Source: Clostridiaceae bacterium (lineage in GTDB: Bacteria > Bacillota > Clostridia > Acetivibrionales > DULL01). From it: a stretch of 64,000 nt of DNA. A model generated the notes under the pieces. That model did not search any database, was not told where the DNA came from, and was given only the letters and a program-made list of their open reading frames with translations. The position numbers and the translations under genes are program-made. Below are positions 42,696 to 52,296 of the stretch, in pieces (position 1 is the first letter of the stretch; every line of letters begins with the position of its first letter). Location of the stretch: the NCBI GenBank assembly GCA_012840395.1, contig DULL01000034.1, positions 1-64,000 of the forward strand, in the 5' to 3' direction.

Positions 42696-44236
42696 AGACT
42701 GAAGAATCTAAAAACGGTGCCATTCCATTACATACCAGGTTGTCAGGGAAATTAAAAAGTTTTTTTACTCTGGAAAATTTAAAAAGTATTTTTTCTCCCC
42801 AAAAAGTAAAGTCTTTTTTTAATTTTAAGGAACTGATACATAAAATTAAAGAAAACAAAATTGCTGCTGTGGTAATTTCAGTTTTAGTACTTCTCATCAT
42901 ATCATTATTAATTTTTGTTAAACCTGGCAGCATTAACAGGCATATTAATGCACTTGGAAGCGGAGATATTGAAAAGGCAAAAAAGGCTGAAACTGAACTT
43001 GTAAAGGCCGGAAAACGTGCAGTGGGACCTTTAATGGATGCGGTAAAGAACAGTAAACCAGCTGTAGGATTAGCTGCCGTTAAAATATTGGCTGAAATTG
43101 AAGACCCCCGGGTTGATGAGTTTTTACGTGAGGTGGTCAGTAATCCTAAAAGAGATATAGATGTAAGGGCGGCAGCCGCAAAAACGTTAGCTGAGGAAGG
43201 GGGGACTCAGTCTATTGAGTTTCTGGTCTCAGTTTTGACCAAAGAAAAAGATGAGGCCATGGCCGGGAAAATAGGAGATATTCTATGCGGAGCAGGTGAA
43301 TTATCTGTTAATCCGCTTATTTCGGCTATGAAAGAATATGATGTATCTGAGAATTCTCCTGCGGGAATTCTGATACGTATTGGAGAATCTTCGGTGGAAC
43401 CATTGATAAAAGTACTTTCAGACGGAAGCACAGAGGCAAAGAAATGTGCAATTTTTGCATTAGGTAAAATTGGAGACAGGAGGGCAATAGACCCTTTAAT
43501 AAAGTCACTACAAGATAATAAAGATTCCGGAATAAGGGATGTATCTTTTGAAGCACTTTCTGTTTTTGGCAAAGAATACATATCTGAGTTATTTCCATTG
43601 CTGAAAATTGAAGATGAAGATATTAAAGTAAGGGCTATAAAGCTTTTTGCAGACTTAGGCAATTCAGAGGCAATAAAACCTTTATTTAATGTTATTTTAG
43701 AAAAGGATACACATTTACATGAAGAAATCTTTGAAGCTTTTTCAAGGCTAGGTGATGCAGGAATCGGCGCGTTAATAGCATCCTTCAAAATTCCTGATAA
43801 AGATGTAAAAGTTGGAGCTGCAAAGAAGTTAATAGAAATTGGTGAACCGGCTGTAAACAGCTTGATTTTTGCTTTGAAAGAGGAGGACTATTCTATACGC
43901 TGGCTGTCTGCCGCAACCTTATGCAAATTAAGTCATCTGCCGTTAGTCAAAAGGCTTGTGAGTGAAATAGATGATGACATAAGTGAAGAAGATATTGAGA
44001 TGGCTTCATGGGCTTATCCATTCTATATACTTATGGGAGTCCCGGGTTCAGATGAAATTATGGTAAAGGCTCTGGAAAAATACGGCGACGAGGTAATGGC
44101 TGAAGATTTTATGAACTGCGGCAATAAAATACTTGCGGATGCTGCTTACAAATGGGCTGAAGATAACGGCTTTGAAGTGGAACAGAAGGAAAGTACAGTA
44201 GGCACACTCAAGTGGGGTTCAGCCCAGGAATCATGA
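42692..44236 (+). CDS. Membrane-anchored HEAT-repeat protein
   Basis: A 514-residue protein. The N-terminal Lys-rich cytoplasmic stretch (about 1-50) precedes one membrane helix (about 53-73, IAAVVISVLVLLIISLLIF). About nine PBS-lyase-type HEAT repeats follow (about 85-440), with patterns such as VKILAEIEDPRVDEFLREV and CAIFALGKIGDRRAIDPLIKSL. HEAT arrays are protein-protein scaffolds. It stands alone between tRNA-Pro and the next unit. I see no catalytic motif. Role unknown. Confidence 0.75.
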   Translation: MKTEESKNGAIPLHTRLSGKLKSFFTLENLKSIFSPQKVKSFFNFKELIHKIKENKIAAVVISVLVLLIISLLIFVKPGSINRHINALGSGDIEKAKKAETELVKAGKRAVGPLMDAVKNSKPAVGLAAVKILAEIEDPRVDEFLREVVSNPKRDIDVRAAAAKTLAEEGGTQSIEFLVSVLTKEKDEAMAGKIGDILCGAGELSVNPLISAMKEYDVSENSPAGILIRIGESSVEPLIKVLSDGSTEAKKCAIFALGKIGDRRAIDPLIKSLQDNKDSGIRDVSFEALSVFGKEYISELFPLLKIEDEDIKVRAIKLFADLGNSEAIKPLFNVILEKDTHLHEEIFEAFSRLGDAGIGALIASFKIPDKDVKVGAAKKLIEIGEPAVNSLIFALKEEDYSIRWLSAATLCKLSHLPLVKRLVSEIDDDISEEDIEMASWAYPFYILMGVPGSDEIMVKALEKYGDEVMAEDFMNCGNKILADAAYKWAEDNGFEVEQKESTVGTLKWGSAQES

Positions 44237-44281
44237 TATTTTTTGAGATAAAATAACTGATTTTTTAAGGGAGTATCTATA

Positions 44282-44310
44282 TTTACAAAATTTATACCGG
44301 AGTATATTAT
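44282..44310 (+). promoter_or_regulatory. Promoter candidate for the 44.4-46.6 kb unit
   Basis: TTTACA (44282-44287), 17 bases, TATTAT (44305-44310): 10 of 12 consensus positions, 58 bases before the first gene. Confidence 0.4.
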
Positions 44311-44368
44311 TTATAATATATATTTAAAGTTTTCGTTTAAGGAATTATTGTAAAAAAAGGGGGATTTT

Positions 44369-44830
44369 ATGCCAAAAGAAATAATGACTCGCAAAGCATC
44401 AGATAATGAATATCTGCATAAGGATTTCCATTTAGCAATGAATACCGGTATTGATTATCTGCATAAGAAGTATGGTGAACATGCAGTAAGAGAATATCTG
44501 AAAAGATTTGCGAAAAATTTCTATGCTCCGCTGACTGAAGCCTTAAAAACAAGGGGTCTAGTTGCTTTGAAGGAGCATTTTGAACATATATATAAGGTAG
44601 AACGGTCAAATGCGAATATTACTTTAAAAGATGATGAATTGACAATTTCTGTTGATATATGTCCGGCTGTTGAGTATATCAGGAAAAACAATGCTAAGGT
44701 GGCAGACCTTTTTTATGAAACTACCAAAACAGTGAATGAAACAATTTGCGAAGGAACACCTTACGCTTTTGAACTAATTGAGTATAATCAAGAAACTGGC
44801 GGCGGAACGCAGCGCTTTTACAGGAGGTAG
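44369..44830 (+). CDS. Hypothetical protein, first of a small pair
   Basis: A 153-residue soluble protein, GGGGG site before the ATG. The first half is helical with a His/Tyr-rich stretch (EYLHKDFHLAMNTGIDYLHKKYG). A two-strand section then leads to DICPAVEYIRKN, and the end (GGGTQRFYRR) is basic. It shares layout with the next gene: helical N-half, short beta section, Cys-Pro motif near residue 98. I do not recognise the family. The next gene starts 6 bases on, so they are co-translated. Confidence 0.65.
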   Translation: MPKEIMTRKASDNEYLHKDFHLAMNTGIDYLHKKYGEHAVREYLKRFAKNFYAPLTEALKTRGLVALKEHFEHIYKVERSNANITLKDDELTISVDICPAVEYIRKNNAKVADLFYETTKTVNETICEGTPYAFELIEYNQETGGGTQRFYRR

Positions 44831-44836
44831 TGCATA

Positions 44837-45262
44837 ATGATTTCATGTACAGAATTTATACCTGCATATAGTGAATTGTTTAATTTCCTTGAAGAATTAG
44901 GTGGAAAGGAAGCAGTTAAAGAATATTGGGATTACTGTTTTGATGGCCCCAAACCTTTAAAAAAACTCGTTGAAGAACATAGCATAAAGGGATGTTGGCT
45001 ATATTGGACCCGTACTCTCAATGAGGAGGCCGCAGATTTTACACTTGAGTTGGATGAAGAAGCCGGTGAGTTTAATCTTTATATGCATCATTGTCCTTCA
45101 AAAGGAAGATTACTGGAATTTACTCATATTAAGCCTTATCATGCATACTGTGAGCACTGCGATTATTACCGCAAATCATTAGAGCCTTTAGGTTATGAAT
45201 ATCATATTGATTTATCAGAATGTGATAAGGCTAAATGTACAATTAAGGTCAGAAGGAAGTAA
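44837..45262 (+). CDS. Hypothetical protein, second of a small pair, Cys/His-rich
   Basis: A 141-residue protein starting 6 bases after its neighbour with AGGAGG inside the end of that gene. YMHHCPSKGRLLEF and HAYCEHCDYYRKSL give a cluster of Cys and His (about 81-115) that could hold a metal; a further Cys pair lies in SECDKAKC. Overall layout mirrors the preceding protein, so a heterodimer is plausible. Function not recognised. Confidence 0.65.
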   Translation: MISCTEFIPAYSELFNFLEELGGKEAVKEYWDYCFDGPKPLKKLVEEHSIKGCWLYWTRTLNEEAADFTLELDEEAGEFNLYMHHCPSKGRLLEFTHIKPYHAYCEHCDYYRKSLEPLGYEYHIDLSECDKAKCTIKVRRK

Positions 45263-45308
45263 ACAAAAGTTTTTCATTTACAAACATTAATAAGGAGGAC
45301 AAAAGTTA

Positions 45309-46190
45309 ATGAAGCTTTACAATGATAAGTTTAAATGGTACAGAGGAGGATTGCACATTCATACAACAGCTTCTGACGGAAAGGTTTCTTCTGAAGAATG
45401 TGTAGAATTATATAAAAATAATGGTTATGATTTTATTGCCATAACAGATCATTGGAAGATAACAGAAATACCGTCCAGAGAAGATTTTATAGTATTAAAA
45501 GGTTGTGAATATGATTTTCTTGACAGCGAAAAAAGATCCACATGCCATATAGTTGCTGTTGGTATTGAAAAAGCGCTAATTAAAGGTGAAGTATCCACCA
45601 GACAGTATGCAATAGATGATATCAGAAAACAAGGCGGAATATCAATAATAGCCCATCCCCACTGGTCCTATATGTCTACTGAAGAATTAATTGCTTTAAA
45701 AGATTACGATGGCATAGAAATATATAATTCTGTATGTGATGTAGAAAGGGATACAGGAGATGGTTCCAGTTATATTGACGCAATTTCCATAAAAGGCTTG
45801 ACACCAAAAATATTTGCCACCGATGATACTCACAGGTATTCTTATGAACTGTTTAAAGGATTTATTATGGTTAACAGTCCTGAGTTTACTGCTGAGGCTT
45901 TAATAGACAATATCAGAAAAGGAAATTTCTATAGTTCCCAGGGGCCAAAAATATATCAGATTGAAGTTGAGGAAGACTATATTCGTATTGAGACTTCTCC
46001 ACTTAAAAAGATTATTTTTCATCCTGATTCATCCTGGACAGGAACAAATTATTTGGCTGAGGATGGAAAAAGCTTGACTGAAGCTGTTCATAAAATCCAT
46101 CCCCTCAATCGCAGTATAAGAGTTGAAGGAATAGATGAAATGGGCAGAAAAGTTTGGAGTCAGCATATTAAAGTAAATGTAAAAAAATAA
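45309..46190 (+). CDS. PHP-domain phosphoesterase-like hydrolase
   Basis: A 293-residue protein with the PHP metal motifs GLHIHTTASDG (about 14-24), AITDHW (about 44-49), AHPHW (about 116-120) and ATDDTHRY (about 176-183). PHP proteins are di- or trinuclear metal phosphoesterases. A C-terminal beta-rich domain of about 90 residues follows. AAGGAGG precedes the ATG. It follows the unrecognised pair by 46 bases and precedes fabZ by 18, so it is probably co-transcribed with both. Substrate unknown. Confidence 0.75.
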   Translation: MKLYNDKFKWYRGGLHIHTTASDGKVSSEECVELYKNNGYDFIAITDHWKITEIPSREDFIVLKGCEYDFLDSEKRSTCHIVAVGIEKALIKGEVSTRQYAIDDIRKQGGISIIAHPHWSYMSTEELIALKDYDGIEIYNSVCDVERDTGDGSSYIDAISIKGLTPKIFATDDTHRYSYELFKGFIMVNSPEFTAEALIDNIRKGNFYSSQGPKIYQIEVEEDYIRIETSPLKKIIFHPDSSWTGTNYLAEDGKSLTEAVHKIHPLNRSIRVEGIDEMGRKVWSQHIKVNVKK

Positions 46191-46208
46191 CTTAAAGGGG
46201 TTTTGGCC

Positions 46209-46640
46209 ATGAAAAATATTGATATTCAGAGCATAATACCTCACAGATATCCTTTCCTGCTGGTGGACAAGATAATTGAAATTGAACCTGGAAAAAGAGC
46301 GGTAGGAATAAAGAACGTTACAATTAACGAACCTTTCTTTCAGGGCCACTTTCCTGGAAATCCCATAATGCCCGGGGTGCTTATTGTAGAAGCATTGGCA
46401 CAAACAGCCTGTGTAGCAGGGCTCATGCTCGAGGAAAACAGAGGTAAGCTTGGTGTGTTTACAGGTATTGAGTCCATGAAATTCAGAAGGCAGGTTGTAC
46501 CTGGAGATACACTTAAACTTGAAGCTGAGTTTTTAGTCTTTAAGATGGGTATGGGTAAGGTTAAGGTAAAAGCTACAGTTGAGGATCAAGTTGCTGCAGA
46601 AGGAGAAATTAAGTTTGCATTGATAAGTACAGAGAAATAA
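46209..46640 (+). CDS. fabZ: 3-hydroxyacyl-ACP dehydratase FabZ
   Basis: Dehydrates 3-hydroxyacyl-ACP in type II fatty acid synthesis. From ATG 46209 (AAAGGGG 8 bases before) it has 143 residues. HRYPFLLVD (14-22) and the hot-dog motif [17 protein letters not shown], with the active His and later Glu, are diagnostic. It is away from other fab genes. The TTG at 46203 falls in the spacer. Confidence 0.92.
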   Translation: MKNIDIQSIIPHRYPFLLVDKIIEIEPGKRAVGIKNVTINEPFFQGHFPGNPIMPGVLIVEALAQTACVAGLMLEENRGKLGVFTGIESMKFRRQVVPGDTLKLEAEFLVFKMGMGKVKVKATVEDQVAAEGEIKFALISTEK

Positions 46641-46726
46641 GTATATTCCCTAAAACTGCATTTAGAGCCCAAAAAGCTGAATATATAGATACAATTAATA
46701 TTGATATATTAAAAAGGAGGAAAAAG

Positions 46727-46767
46727 GGACGGTGTTCTGTTGACCATAGGTTAACAAGACACCGTCC
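46727..46767. repeat. Palindromic repeat between fabZ and murC
   Basis: GGACGGTGTTCTGTT (46727-46741) and AACAAGACACCGTCC (46753-46767) are 15-base inverted arms with two mismatches. The GGGACGGTGTT core resembles the 25211 repeat. It lies between convergent genes and probably terminates both. Confidence 0.6.
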
Positions 46768-46792
46768 GCGCAATTTCCAAGTTCTATTAACT

Positions 46793-48211
46793 TTAACTGA
46801 CTGCTTTAATACCTTCGCTTTGTAAAAAAATTTCTCCAACCTTGCTGATGTTGCCTGCACCCATTGTAACCACAATATCACCAGGAGAAGCATTTTCATG
46901 AAGATATTTTGCTATCTCTGTAAAATCTGAAATATATATGGCTTTTTCACCGTAAGAGTTTATTTTTTTTACCAGCATACTGGAATGGATTTCACCAGTA
47001 TCCAGTTCTCTTGCTGCATAAATATCGGAAATAATTACTACATCAGCATCTGAAAAAGAAGTCGCAAATTCATCCAGAAGATACTTTGCCCTTGAATAGG
47101 TATGGGGCTGAAAAACACACCAGATTTTAGAAGGATTGCAATTCTTAGCGCTCTTTAGAGTAGCTTTAATTTCAGAAGGATGATGGGCATAATCATCAAA
47201 TACCCTAATATTATTTATTACCCCTTTTAACTCAAATCGCTGATGAACTCCTGTAAATTTAAGTAATGCAGATTTTATTGAAGCAATGCTGCAACCCAGA
47301 GCATTACATGCAGCTATAGCTCCTAAAGAATTACTTACATTGTGCATACCTGTGACTTGCAGTTTGATTCCGGTAATTTCTTTTTTATTTTTCAGGAGTG
47401 TATATGTAGTTGTTCCATCACTGTCAAACTTAATATTAGTAGCACTCCACAAAGCATTTTCAGATTTAATTCCGAATGTGATTTTATTGCAGGATAATTT
47501 GTCAAGCAACCAGGAAACATTTGGATCATCAACACAGGCAACAATATAACCATCTTGAGGGATACGGTTGGAAAATTTAAGGAAATATTCTTTTACATGT
47601 TCTATATTTTTGAAATAATCAGCATGGTCATATTCAATATTCAATATTACAGCCATATTCGGATGAAATTTCAGAAAGCTTCCCTGGTATTCACAGGCTT
47701 CTGCCACCATGTAATTGTTACTTCCAAGCCTTGTGGTTCCACCTATTGATTCCAGCTCTGCACCTATATGTACGGTTGGGTCAAGACCGGATTCCATCAT
47801 TATTGTAGAAATCATGGAAGTAGTTGTTGTTTTACCGTGAGTACCTGAAACTGTAATACGGTAATTATATTTTTTCATAATCATGCCTAATAAAGTTGCC
47901 CTGTCAATGGTAGGTATATTTAATTTTCTTGCCTTTTGCAATTCAGGATTATTATGGTTAATTGCGGCAGTATAAACAACCAGATCCTGATTATCAATAT
48001 TTTCTTCACTATGGTAGGGAATAATTTTTGCACCCATTTTTTCCAGTTTTAATGTTTTGTTCGATGTTTTCACATCGGAACCTGATACCTTGTATCCTAA
48101 ACTTATCAAAATTTCAGCCAGGCCACTCATGCTGATTCCATCAATACCTATAAGATGGATATATTTGATTTCAGGACAATCTAAAAAATAAAATTCTGTA
48201 TTTTCAGGCAA
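46793..48211 (-). CDS. murC: UDP-N-acetylmuramate-L-alanine ligase
   Basis: Adds L-Ala to UDP-MurNAc in peptidoglycan synthesis. 472 residues from TTG 48211 with GAGGAG 8 bases upstream (GTG 48220 overlaps the site). N-terminal Rossmann HLIGIDGISMSGLAEIL, ATP loop SGTHGKTTTTSMIST, EACEYQGSFL and DDYAHHPSEI are MurC signatures. Transcribed alone, with its leader in the gap to spoVG. Confidence 0.94.
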   Translation of the reverse strand: MPENTEFYFLDCPEIKYIHLIGIDGISMSGLAEILISLGYKVSGSDVKTSNKTLKLEKMGAKIIPYHSEENIDNQDLVVYTAAINHNNPELQKARKLNIPTIDRATLLGMIMKKYNYRITVSGTHGKTTTTSMISTIMMESGLDPTVHIGAELESIGGTTRLGSNNYMVAEACEYQGSFLKFHPNMAVILNIEYDHADYFKNIEHVKEYFLKFSNRIPQDGYIVACVDDPNVSWLLDKLSCNKITFGIKSENALWSATNIKFDSDGTTTYTLLKNKKEITGIKLQVTGMHNVSNSLGAIAACNALGCSIASIKSALLKFTGVHQRFELKGVINNIRVFDDYAHHPSEIKATLKSAKNCNPSKIWCVFQPHTYSRAKYLLDEFATSFSDADVVIISDIYAARELDTGEIHSSMLVKKINSYGEKAIYISDFTEIAKYLHENASPGDIVVTMGAGNISKVGEIFLQSEGIKAVS

Positions 48212-48512
48212 AACAAACACTCCTCTGGTATTCTTCTATTGACAGCAAACTTAAATGTCTGTTATATAAATTCCACTATTTATTATTGACAATATATAAA
48301 AACTATTATCTTTATTTCCAATAAATAAATGATACAATATTTTTTTTTAAAAGTAAAACTTAACGTGTTTGGTAATTTTTAATTATACTTACCGTAGATA
48401 TTATATGATATTTTTAGAAAAAATATTAACAATGGTCATGTAGCCATATAATCTATTTTTAATAAATAATAAAATTTTAAATAAAATATTTGGAAATTTC
48501 AAAAAAAAAAGA

Positions 48513-48537
48513 AGGAAAATAAAAATCTTCATCGAAT
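48513..48537 (+). promoter_or_regulatory. SigH-type promoter of spoVG
   Basis: AGGAAAA (48513-48519), 14 bases, GAAT (48534-48537). This matches the SigH pattern and uses the same 14-base spacing as I recall for Bacillus spoVG (AGGATTT, 14, GAAT). It lies 40 bases before the spoVG start. The rest of the 365-base gap 48212-48576 is AT-rich with nothing else definite. Confidence 0.55.
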
Positions 48538-48576
48538 ATAATAATAACATTATAATTACGGAAGGTGGTAGCATCT

Positions 48577-48843
48577 ATGGAAATTACTGATGTCCGCATT
48601 AGGAAAATCGATGTAGAGGGAAAAATGAAAGCGGTTGTTTCTGTTACATTTGATAATGAATTTGTAGTTCATGATATTAAAGTAATAGAAAGCCAAAATG
48701 GTCTTTTCATAGCTATGCCAAGCAGAAAAACACCCGATGGAGAATTCAAAGATATTGCACACCCGATAAATGCAGTCACTAGAGAAAAAATTCAGACAGC
48801 TATCTTAAATAAATATGAATCAATGACTGTTATAGAAGAATAA
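48577..48843 (+). CDS. spoVG: Regulatory protein SpoVG
   Basis: RNA/DNA-binding regulator of asymmetric division, sporulation and envelope genes. From ATG 48577 (GGAAGGTGG upstream) it has 88 residues. [31 protein letters not shown] and [21 protein letters not shown] are conserved. Heads the spoVG-glmU-prs-pth-mfd-spoVT block known from Bacillus. Confidence 0.95.
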   Translation: MEITDVRIRKIDVEGKMKAVVSVTFDNEFVVHDIKVIESQNGLFIAMPSRKTPDGEFKDIAHPINAVTREKIQTAILNKYESMTVIEE

Positions 48844-48855
48844 ATTTTGTTTTAC

Positions 48856-48886
48856 AATACTATTTAATTAAATAGTATTTTTTTTG
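48856..48886 (+). terminator. Terminator of spoVG
   Basis: A perfect 12-base-arm palindrome (48856-48879; arms AATACTATTTAA and TTAAATAGTATT) followed by a run of T, 13 bases after the spoVG stop. The stem is AT-only. Confidence 0.65.
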
Positions 48887-49050
48887 AATAAGCGAAGCGT
48901 ACATATTAACTTTAATAATCCATGTGACAACTGGACAAACTTGCTTATGATTGAGGCTTCGGATAGTATATTTATGAAATTAAAAGTTAAATATGTATTT
49001 ATATATGAATGCTATAAATTAATTGTATTATTTACATTATACGTTAATTT

Positions 49051-49080
49051 AGTTGCACAAGTAATATTGTGCAACTTTTC
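49051..49080 (+). terminator. Second terminator-like hairpin before glmU
   Basis: AGTTGCACAA (49051-49060) and TTGTGCAACT (49067-49076) form a perfect 10-base stem with a 6-base loop and T-rich tail, 69 bases before glmU. No convincing gene lies between it and the first terminator. It may be a leader attenuator for glmU or the end of a small RNA starting near 48900. Confidence 0.5.
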
Positions 49081-49148
49081 TTATTATTACGGTTGAAAAT
49101 AATATAGAAACATGAGAAGATATAATTGAATTTAGGGGGGAGTATTAT

Positions 49149-50534
49149 ATGAAAGATGTCATAGGAGTTATTCTTGCTGCAGGCGAAGGAAAAAGAATGA
49201 AATCGAAAAAATCCAAAGTTGTTCATAAAATACTTGGGAAAGCAATTATTGAATGGATTTATGATGCAGCGTGTGGTGCAGGTATAAATGAAAATATAGT
49301 TGTAGTTGGATTTAAAGCAGACCAGGTAAAAGAGTGTATGGGAACAAGGGTTAAGTACGCAATGCAGGAAGAGCAACTGGGGACCGGGCATGCACTTATG
49401 CAAGCCAGAAATTTTTTTGAAGGCAAAGAAGGGTATCTTATTGTCTTATGTGGTGACACTCCGTTGATTACATCAAAAACAATAGCAGATACTATAGATT
49501 ATCATAAGGTTAATAGTTTTTCTGCTACAATTGTTACTGCCGAGATGGATGACCCTGCTCAATATGGACGTATTATAAGGGACTTAAACGGAGAAGTAGT
49601 TAAAATAGTTGAATATAAAGATGCTACCGAACAAGAAAGATCTATAAAAGAAATTAATTCCGGAATTTACTGCTTTAATATAAATGATTTAATTCAAACT
49701 TTAGATAAAATAACAAGCAACAATAGTCAAGGGGAGTATTACCTGACTGATGCCATTGAAATAATGTTAAGTATGGGACTTAAAGTAGGAGCATTAAAAA
49801 TAGCTGATTCTGAGGAAATTCTGGGAATCAACGACAGAGTACAGCTCTATGAAGCTTCAAATGTTTTAAGAAAAAGAATACTGCAAAATTTCATGAGAGA
49901 AGGTGTTACGATAATAGATCCTGATACGACATATATTGATCAGGGGGTGAAAATAGGAATTGATACAGTAATTTACCCTGGGACCATCATTGAAGGAAAC
50001 ACTGTTGTTGGAGAGGATTGTATAATCGGACCGAATAGCAGACTTATTGATGCAACAGTGGGGAATAATGTAGAAATAACAGCTTCAATTGTAGCGGAAA
50101 GTACAATCGGAGATGATGCAAAGATAGGGCCATTCGCTCATTTAAGACCTCAAACCTGTGTAGGGGAGCATGCAAAAGTCGGTGCTTTCGTTGAAACAAA
50201 GAAGTGTACTTTAGGAGCCGGCACAAAAGCTTCTCATCTTGCTTATGTAGGAGACGCAGAAGTTGGCAGGAATGTTAACATAGGTTGTGGAGTAGTATTT
50301 GTGAATTATGATGGAAAGAAAAAACATAAAACAATTGTAGGAAACAATGCATTTGTGGGAAGCAACTCCAATTTGGTAGCGCCGGTTACGGTTGGAGAAA
50401 ATGGATATATTGCGGCAGGTTCTACAATAACTAATGATGTACCGGAATACTCACTAGCAATTGCCAGAGAGAGGCAGGTTGTTAAGGAAGGCTGGGTAAT
50501 TAAAAAAGATATGATAAGAAAGGAAAAAAAGTAA
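49149..50534 (+). CDS. glmU: Bifunctional GlcNAc-1-P uridyltransferase / GlcN-1-P acetyltransferase
   Basis: Makes UDP-GlcNAc for wall and teichoic acid synthesis. 461 residues. The N-terminal nucleotidyltransferase has LAAGEGKRMKSKKSKVVHKI (about 9-28) and LCGDTPLI. The C-terminal left-handed beta helix (about 250-440) has hexapeptide repeats and HLAYVGDAEVGRNVNIGCG. AGGGGGG precedes the ATG. Supplies the tagO/wecB and murC pathways in this window. Confidence 0.95.
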   Translation: MKDVIGVILAAGEGKRMKSKKSKVVHKILGKAIIEWIYDAACGAGINENIVVVGFKADQVKECMGTRVKYAMQEEQLGTGHALMQARNFFEGKEGYLIVLCGDTPLITSKTIADTIDYHKVNSFSATIVTAEMDDPAQYGRIIRDLNGEVVKIVEYKDATEQERSIKEINSGIYCFNINDLIQTLDKITSNNSQGEYYLTDAIEIMLSMGLKVGALKIADSEEILGINDRVQLYEASNVLRKRILQNFMREGVTIIDPDTTYIDQGVKIGIDTVIYPGTIIEGNTVVGEDCIIGPNSRLIDATVGNNVEITASIVAESTIGDDAKIGPFAHLRPQTCVGEHAKVGAFVETKKCTLGAGTKASHLAYVGDAEVGRNVNIGCGVVFVNYDGKKKHKTIVGNNAFVGSNSNLVAPVTVGENGYIAAGSTITNDVPEYSLAIARERQVVKEGWVIKKDMIRKEKK

Positions 50535-50564
50535 AGTATACAAAATAAACAGAGGGGAATTGAA

Positions 50565-51521
50565 ATGAATTTTCATGGTAAAGACATTAAGATTTTTGCA
50601 GGTAATTCTAATAGACCGCTAGCGCAAGAAATAGCTGAAAAGATCGGGTTGCCTTTGGGGATTGCAACTGTAGGAAAATTCAGCGATGGAGAAACTCAAG
50701 TAAATATTGGTGAAGTTGTAAGAGGTTCAGACGTATTCATAATTCAGTCAACTTGTACACCAGTGAATGATAATCTTATTGAACTGTTAATCATGATAGA
50801 TGCTCTCAAAAGGGCTTCGGCAGGAAGGATTACAGCGGTTATTCCGTATTTTGGATACGCAAGGCAGGACAGAAAAGCCAAGGCAAGAGATCCTATTACT
50901 GCAAAATTAGTTGCAAACCTTATTACAACAGCAGGAGCAGACCGTGTGCTCACAATGGATTTGCATGTACCTCAGATTCAAGGATTCTTTGATATTCCTG
51001 TTGATCACTTGATAGGTTTGACAATAATAGCAGATTACTTAAAAGAAAAATTCCAGAATTCGGATGATCTTTGTGTTGTTTCACCCGATGTTGGAGGTGT
51101 TACAAGAGCCAGAAAGTTAGCGGAACTGCTTGACGCTCCAATTGCGATAATTGATAAGAGAAGGCCGAAAGCGAACGAATGTGAAGTAATGAATGTTATT
51201 GGAGATGTAGAAGGAAAGAAAGTGGTGCTGGTAGATGACCTGATAGATACTGCTGGCACCATTACTAAAGCAATTGATGTTCTTTTAGATCTGGGAGCAA
51301 AAGAAGCATATGCCTGCTGTACTCATGGAGTACTTTCAGGCCCTGCCATAGAAAGAATGAAGAATTCACGCATTAAAGAGCTGATTGTATTAAATACAAT
51401 TCCTTTAACTGAGGAGAAGAAGATAGACAAGGTAATATCTCTTTCTGTTGCCGGACTTTTTGCTGAAGCCATTGAAAGAATATACGGTGATATGTCTATA
51501 AGTACATTATTTGATCGGTAA
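50565..51521 (+). CDS. prs: Ribose-phosphate pyrophosphokinase (PRPP synthase)
   Basis: Makes PRPP from ribose-5-phosphate and ATP. 318 residues. [26 protein letters not shown], the flexible-loop motif [23 protein letters not shown] and the PRPP signature [13 protein letters not shown] are class I hallmarks. AGAGGGG upstream. Follows glmU by 30 bases, as in Bacillus. The ctc gene usually after prs in Bacillus is absent. Confidence 0.96.
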   Translation: MNFHGKDIKIFAGNSNRPLAQEIAEKIGLPLGIATVGKFSDGETQVNIGEVVRGSDVFIIQSTCTPVNDNLIELLIMIDALKRASAGRITAVIPYFGYARQDRKAKARDPITAKLVANLITTAGADRVLTMDLHVPQIQGFFDIPVDHLIGLTIIADYLKEKFQNSDDLCVVSPDVGGVTRARKLAELLDAPIAIIDKRRPKANECEVMNVIGDVEGKKVVLVDDLIDTAGTITKAIDVLLDLGAKEAYACCTHGVLSGPAIERMKNSRIKELIVLNTIPLTEEKKIDKVISLSVAGLFAEAIERIYGDMSISTLFDR

Positions 51522-51585
51522 TATTGCAGATATATTGATATATTATAAATTCTAAAAAATATGCATTTAACTACAACCCAATTAG

Positions 51586-51617
51586 TGCCCCCTTCCATTT
51601 GTGAAGGGAGGCTTTTT
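51586..51617 (+). terminator. Terminator after prs
   Basis: A GC-rich imperfect stem (GCCCCCTTC with GAAGGGAGGC) and loop CATTTGT, followed by TTTTTGGG. It separates glmU-prs from pth. Confidence 0.65.
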
Positions 51618-51694
51618 GGGCTATTTGTATTTTCCTGGATAATTTTTGGTTAAAATAATAAATATAAATAATTTGAGAAATATTGGAGAATTAT

Positions 51695-52267
51695 ATGATG
51701 GATGAATTATTTTTAATAATAGGATTAGGTAATCCAGGCTTAAAATATATAAATACAAGACATAATGTAGGATTTGACACAATTGACTACATAGCTGCTA
51801 AAAATAACATTAAGGTGTCCCGCTTAAAACATAAAGCTTATATAGGTGAAGGGACAATTGAAGGCCATAAGGTAGTGCTTGCAAAACCTCAGACGTATAT
51901 GAACCTGAGCGGTGAAAGTGTCAGGGATATGGTGGAATGGTACAAGATAGATATGAGCAATTTAATATTGATATATGATGATGTGGATATTCCTCTTGGG
52001 AAAATAAGGATTCGCCCGGGAGGGAGTGCAGGTACTCATAATGGTATGAAATCGGTTATATATAATCTTCAGAGAGATGATTTTCCGAGAATAAGAATTG
52101 GTATAGGCCAGCCACCGGAAGGATGGGATATGGCAGACTATGTATTAGGGAAATTCCCTAAGGAAGAGAGAGAGCTTATAGACAGCAGCATCCTAAGAGC
52201 GGCTCAGGCAGCCTGTATGATCATGGATTTAGGTATCAATGCTGCCATGAATAAACATAATTCATAG
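51695..52267 (+). CDS. pth: Peptidyl-tRNA hydrolase
   Basis: Recycles peptidyl-tRNA by cleaving its ester. From ATG 51695 (GGAG 7 bases before) it has 190 residues; a second ATG follows at once. GLGNPGLKYINTRHNVGFD with the catalytic His, KPQTYMNLSGESV and IYDDVDIPLGKIRIRPGGSAGTHNGMKS are diagnostic. mfd starts 29 bases after. Confidence 0.95.
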   Translation: MMDELFLIIGLGNPGLKYINTRHNVGFDTIDYIAAKNNIKVSRLKHKAYIGEGTIEGHKVVLAKPQTYMNLSGESVRDMVEWYKIDMSNLILIYDDVDIPLGKIRIRPGGSAGTHNGMKSVIYNLQRDDFPRIRIGIGQPPEGWDMADYVLGKFPKEERELIDSSILRAAQAACMIMDLGINAAMNKHNS

Positions 52268-52296
52268 CATTTTTATTGTAAGGAAGGTATAAAATA

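Noticed and set aside
43207-43788. 193-residue minus-strand ORF opposite the HEAT gene
   Set aside because: The plus-strand HEAT protein shows clear repeats and a membrane helix; the antisense frame has none.
48884-49096. 70-residue ORF between spoVG and glmU
   Set aside because: Starts within the T-run of the spoVG terminator, has no ribosome-binding site and unlikely composition.
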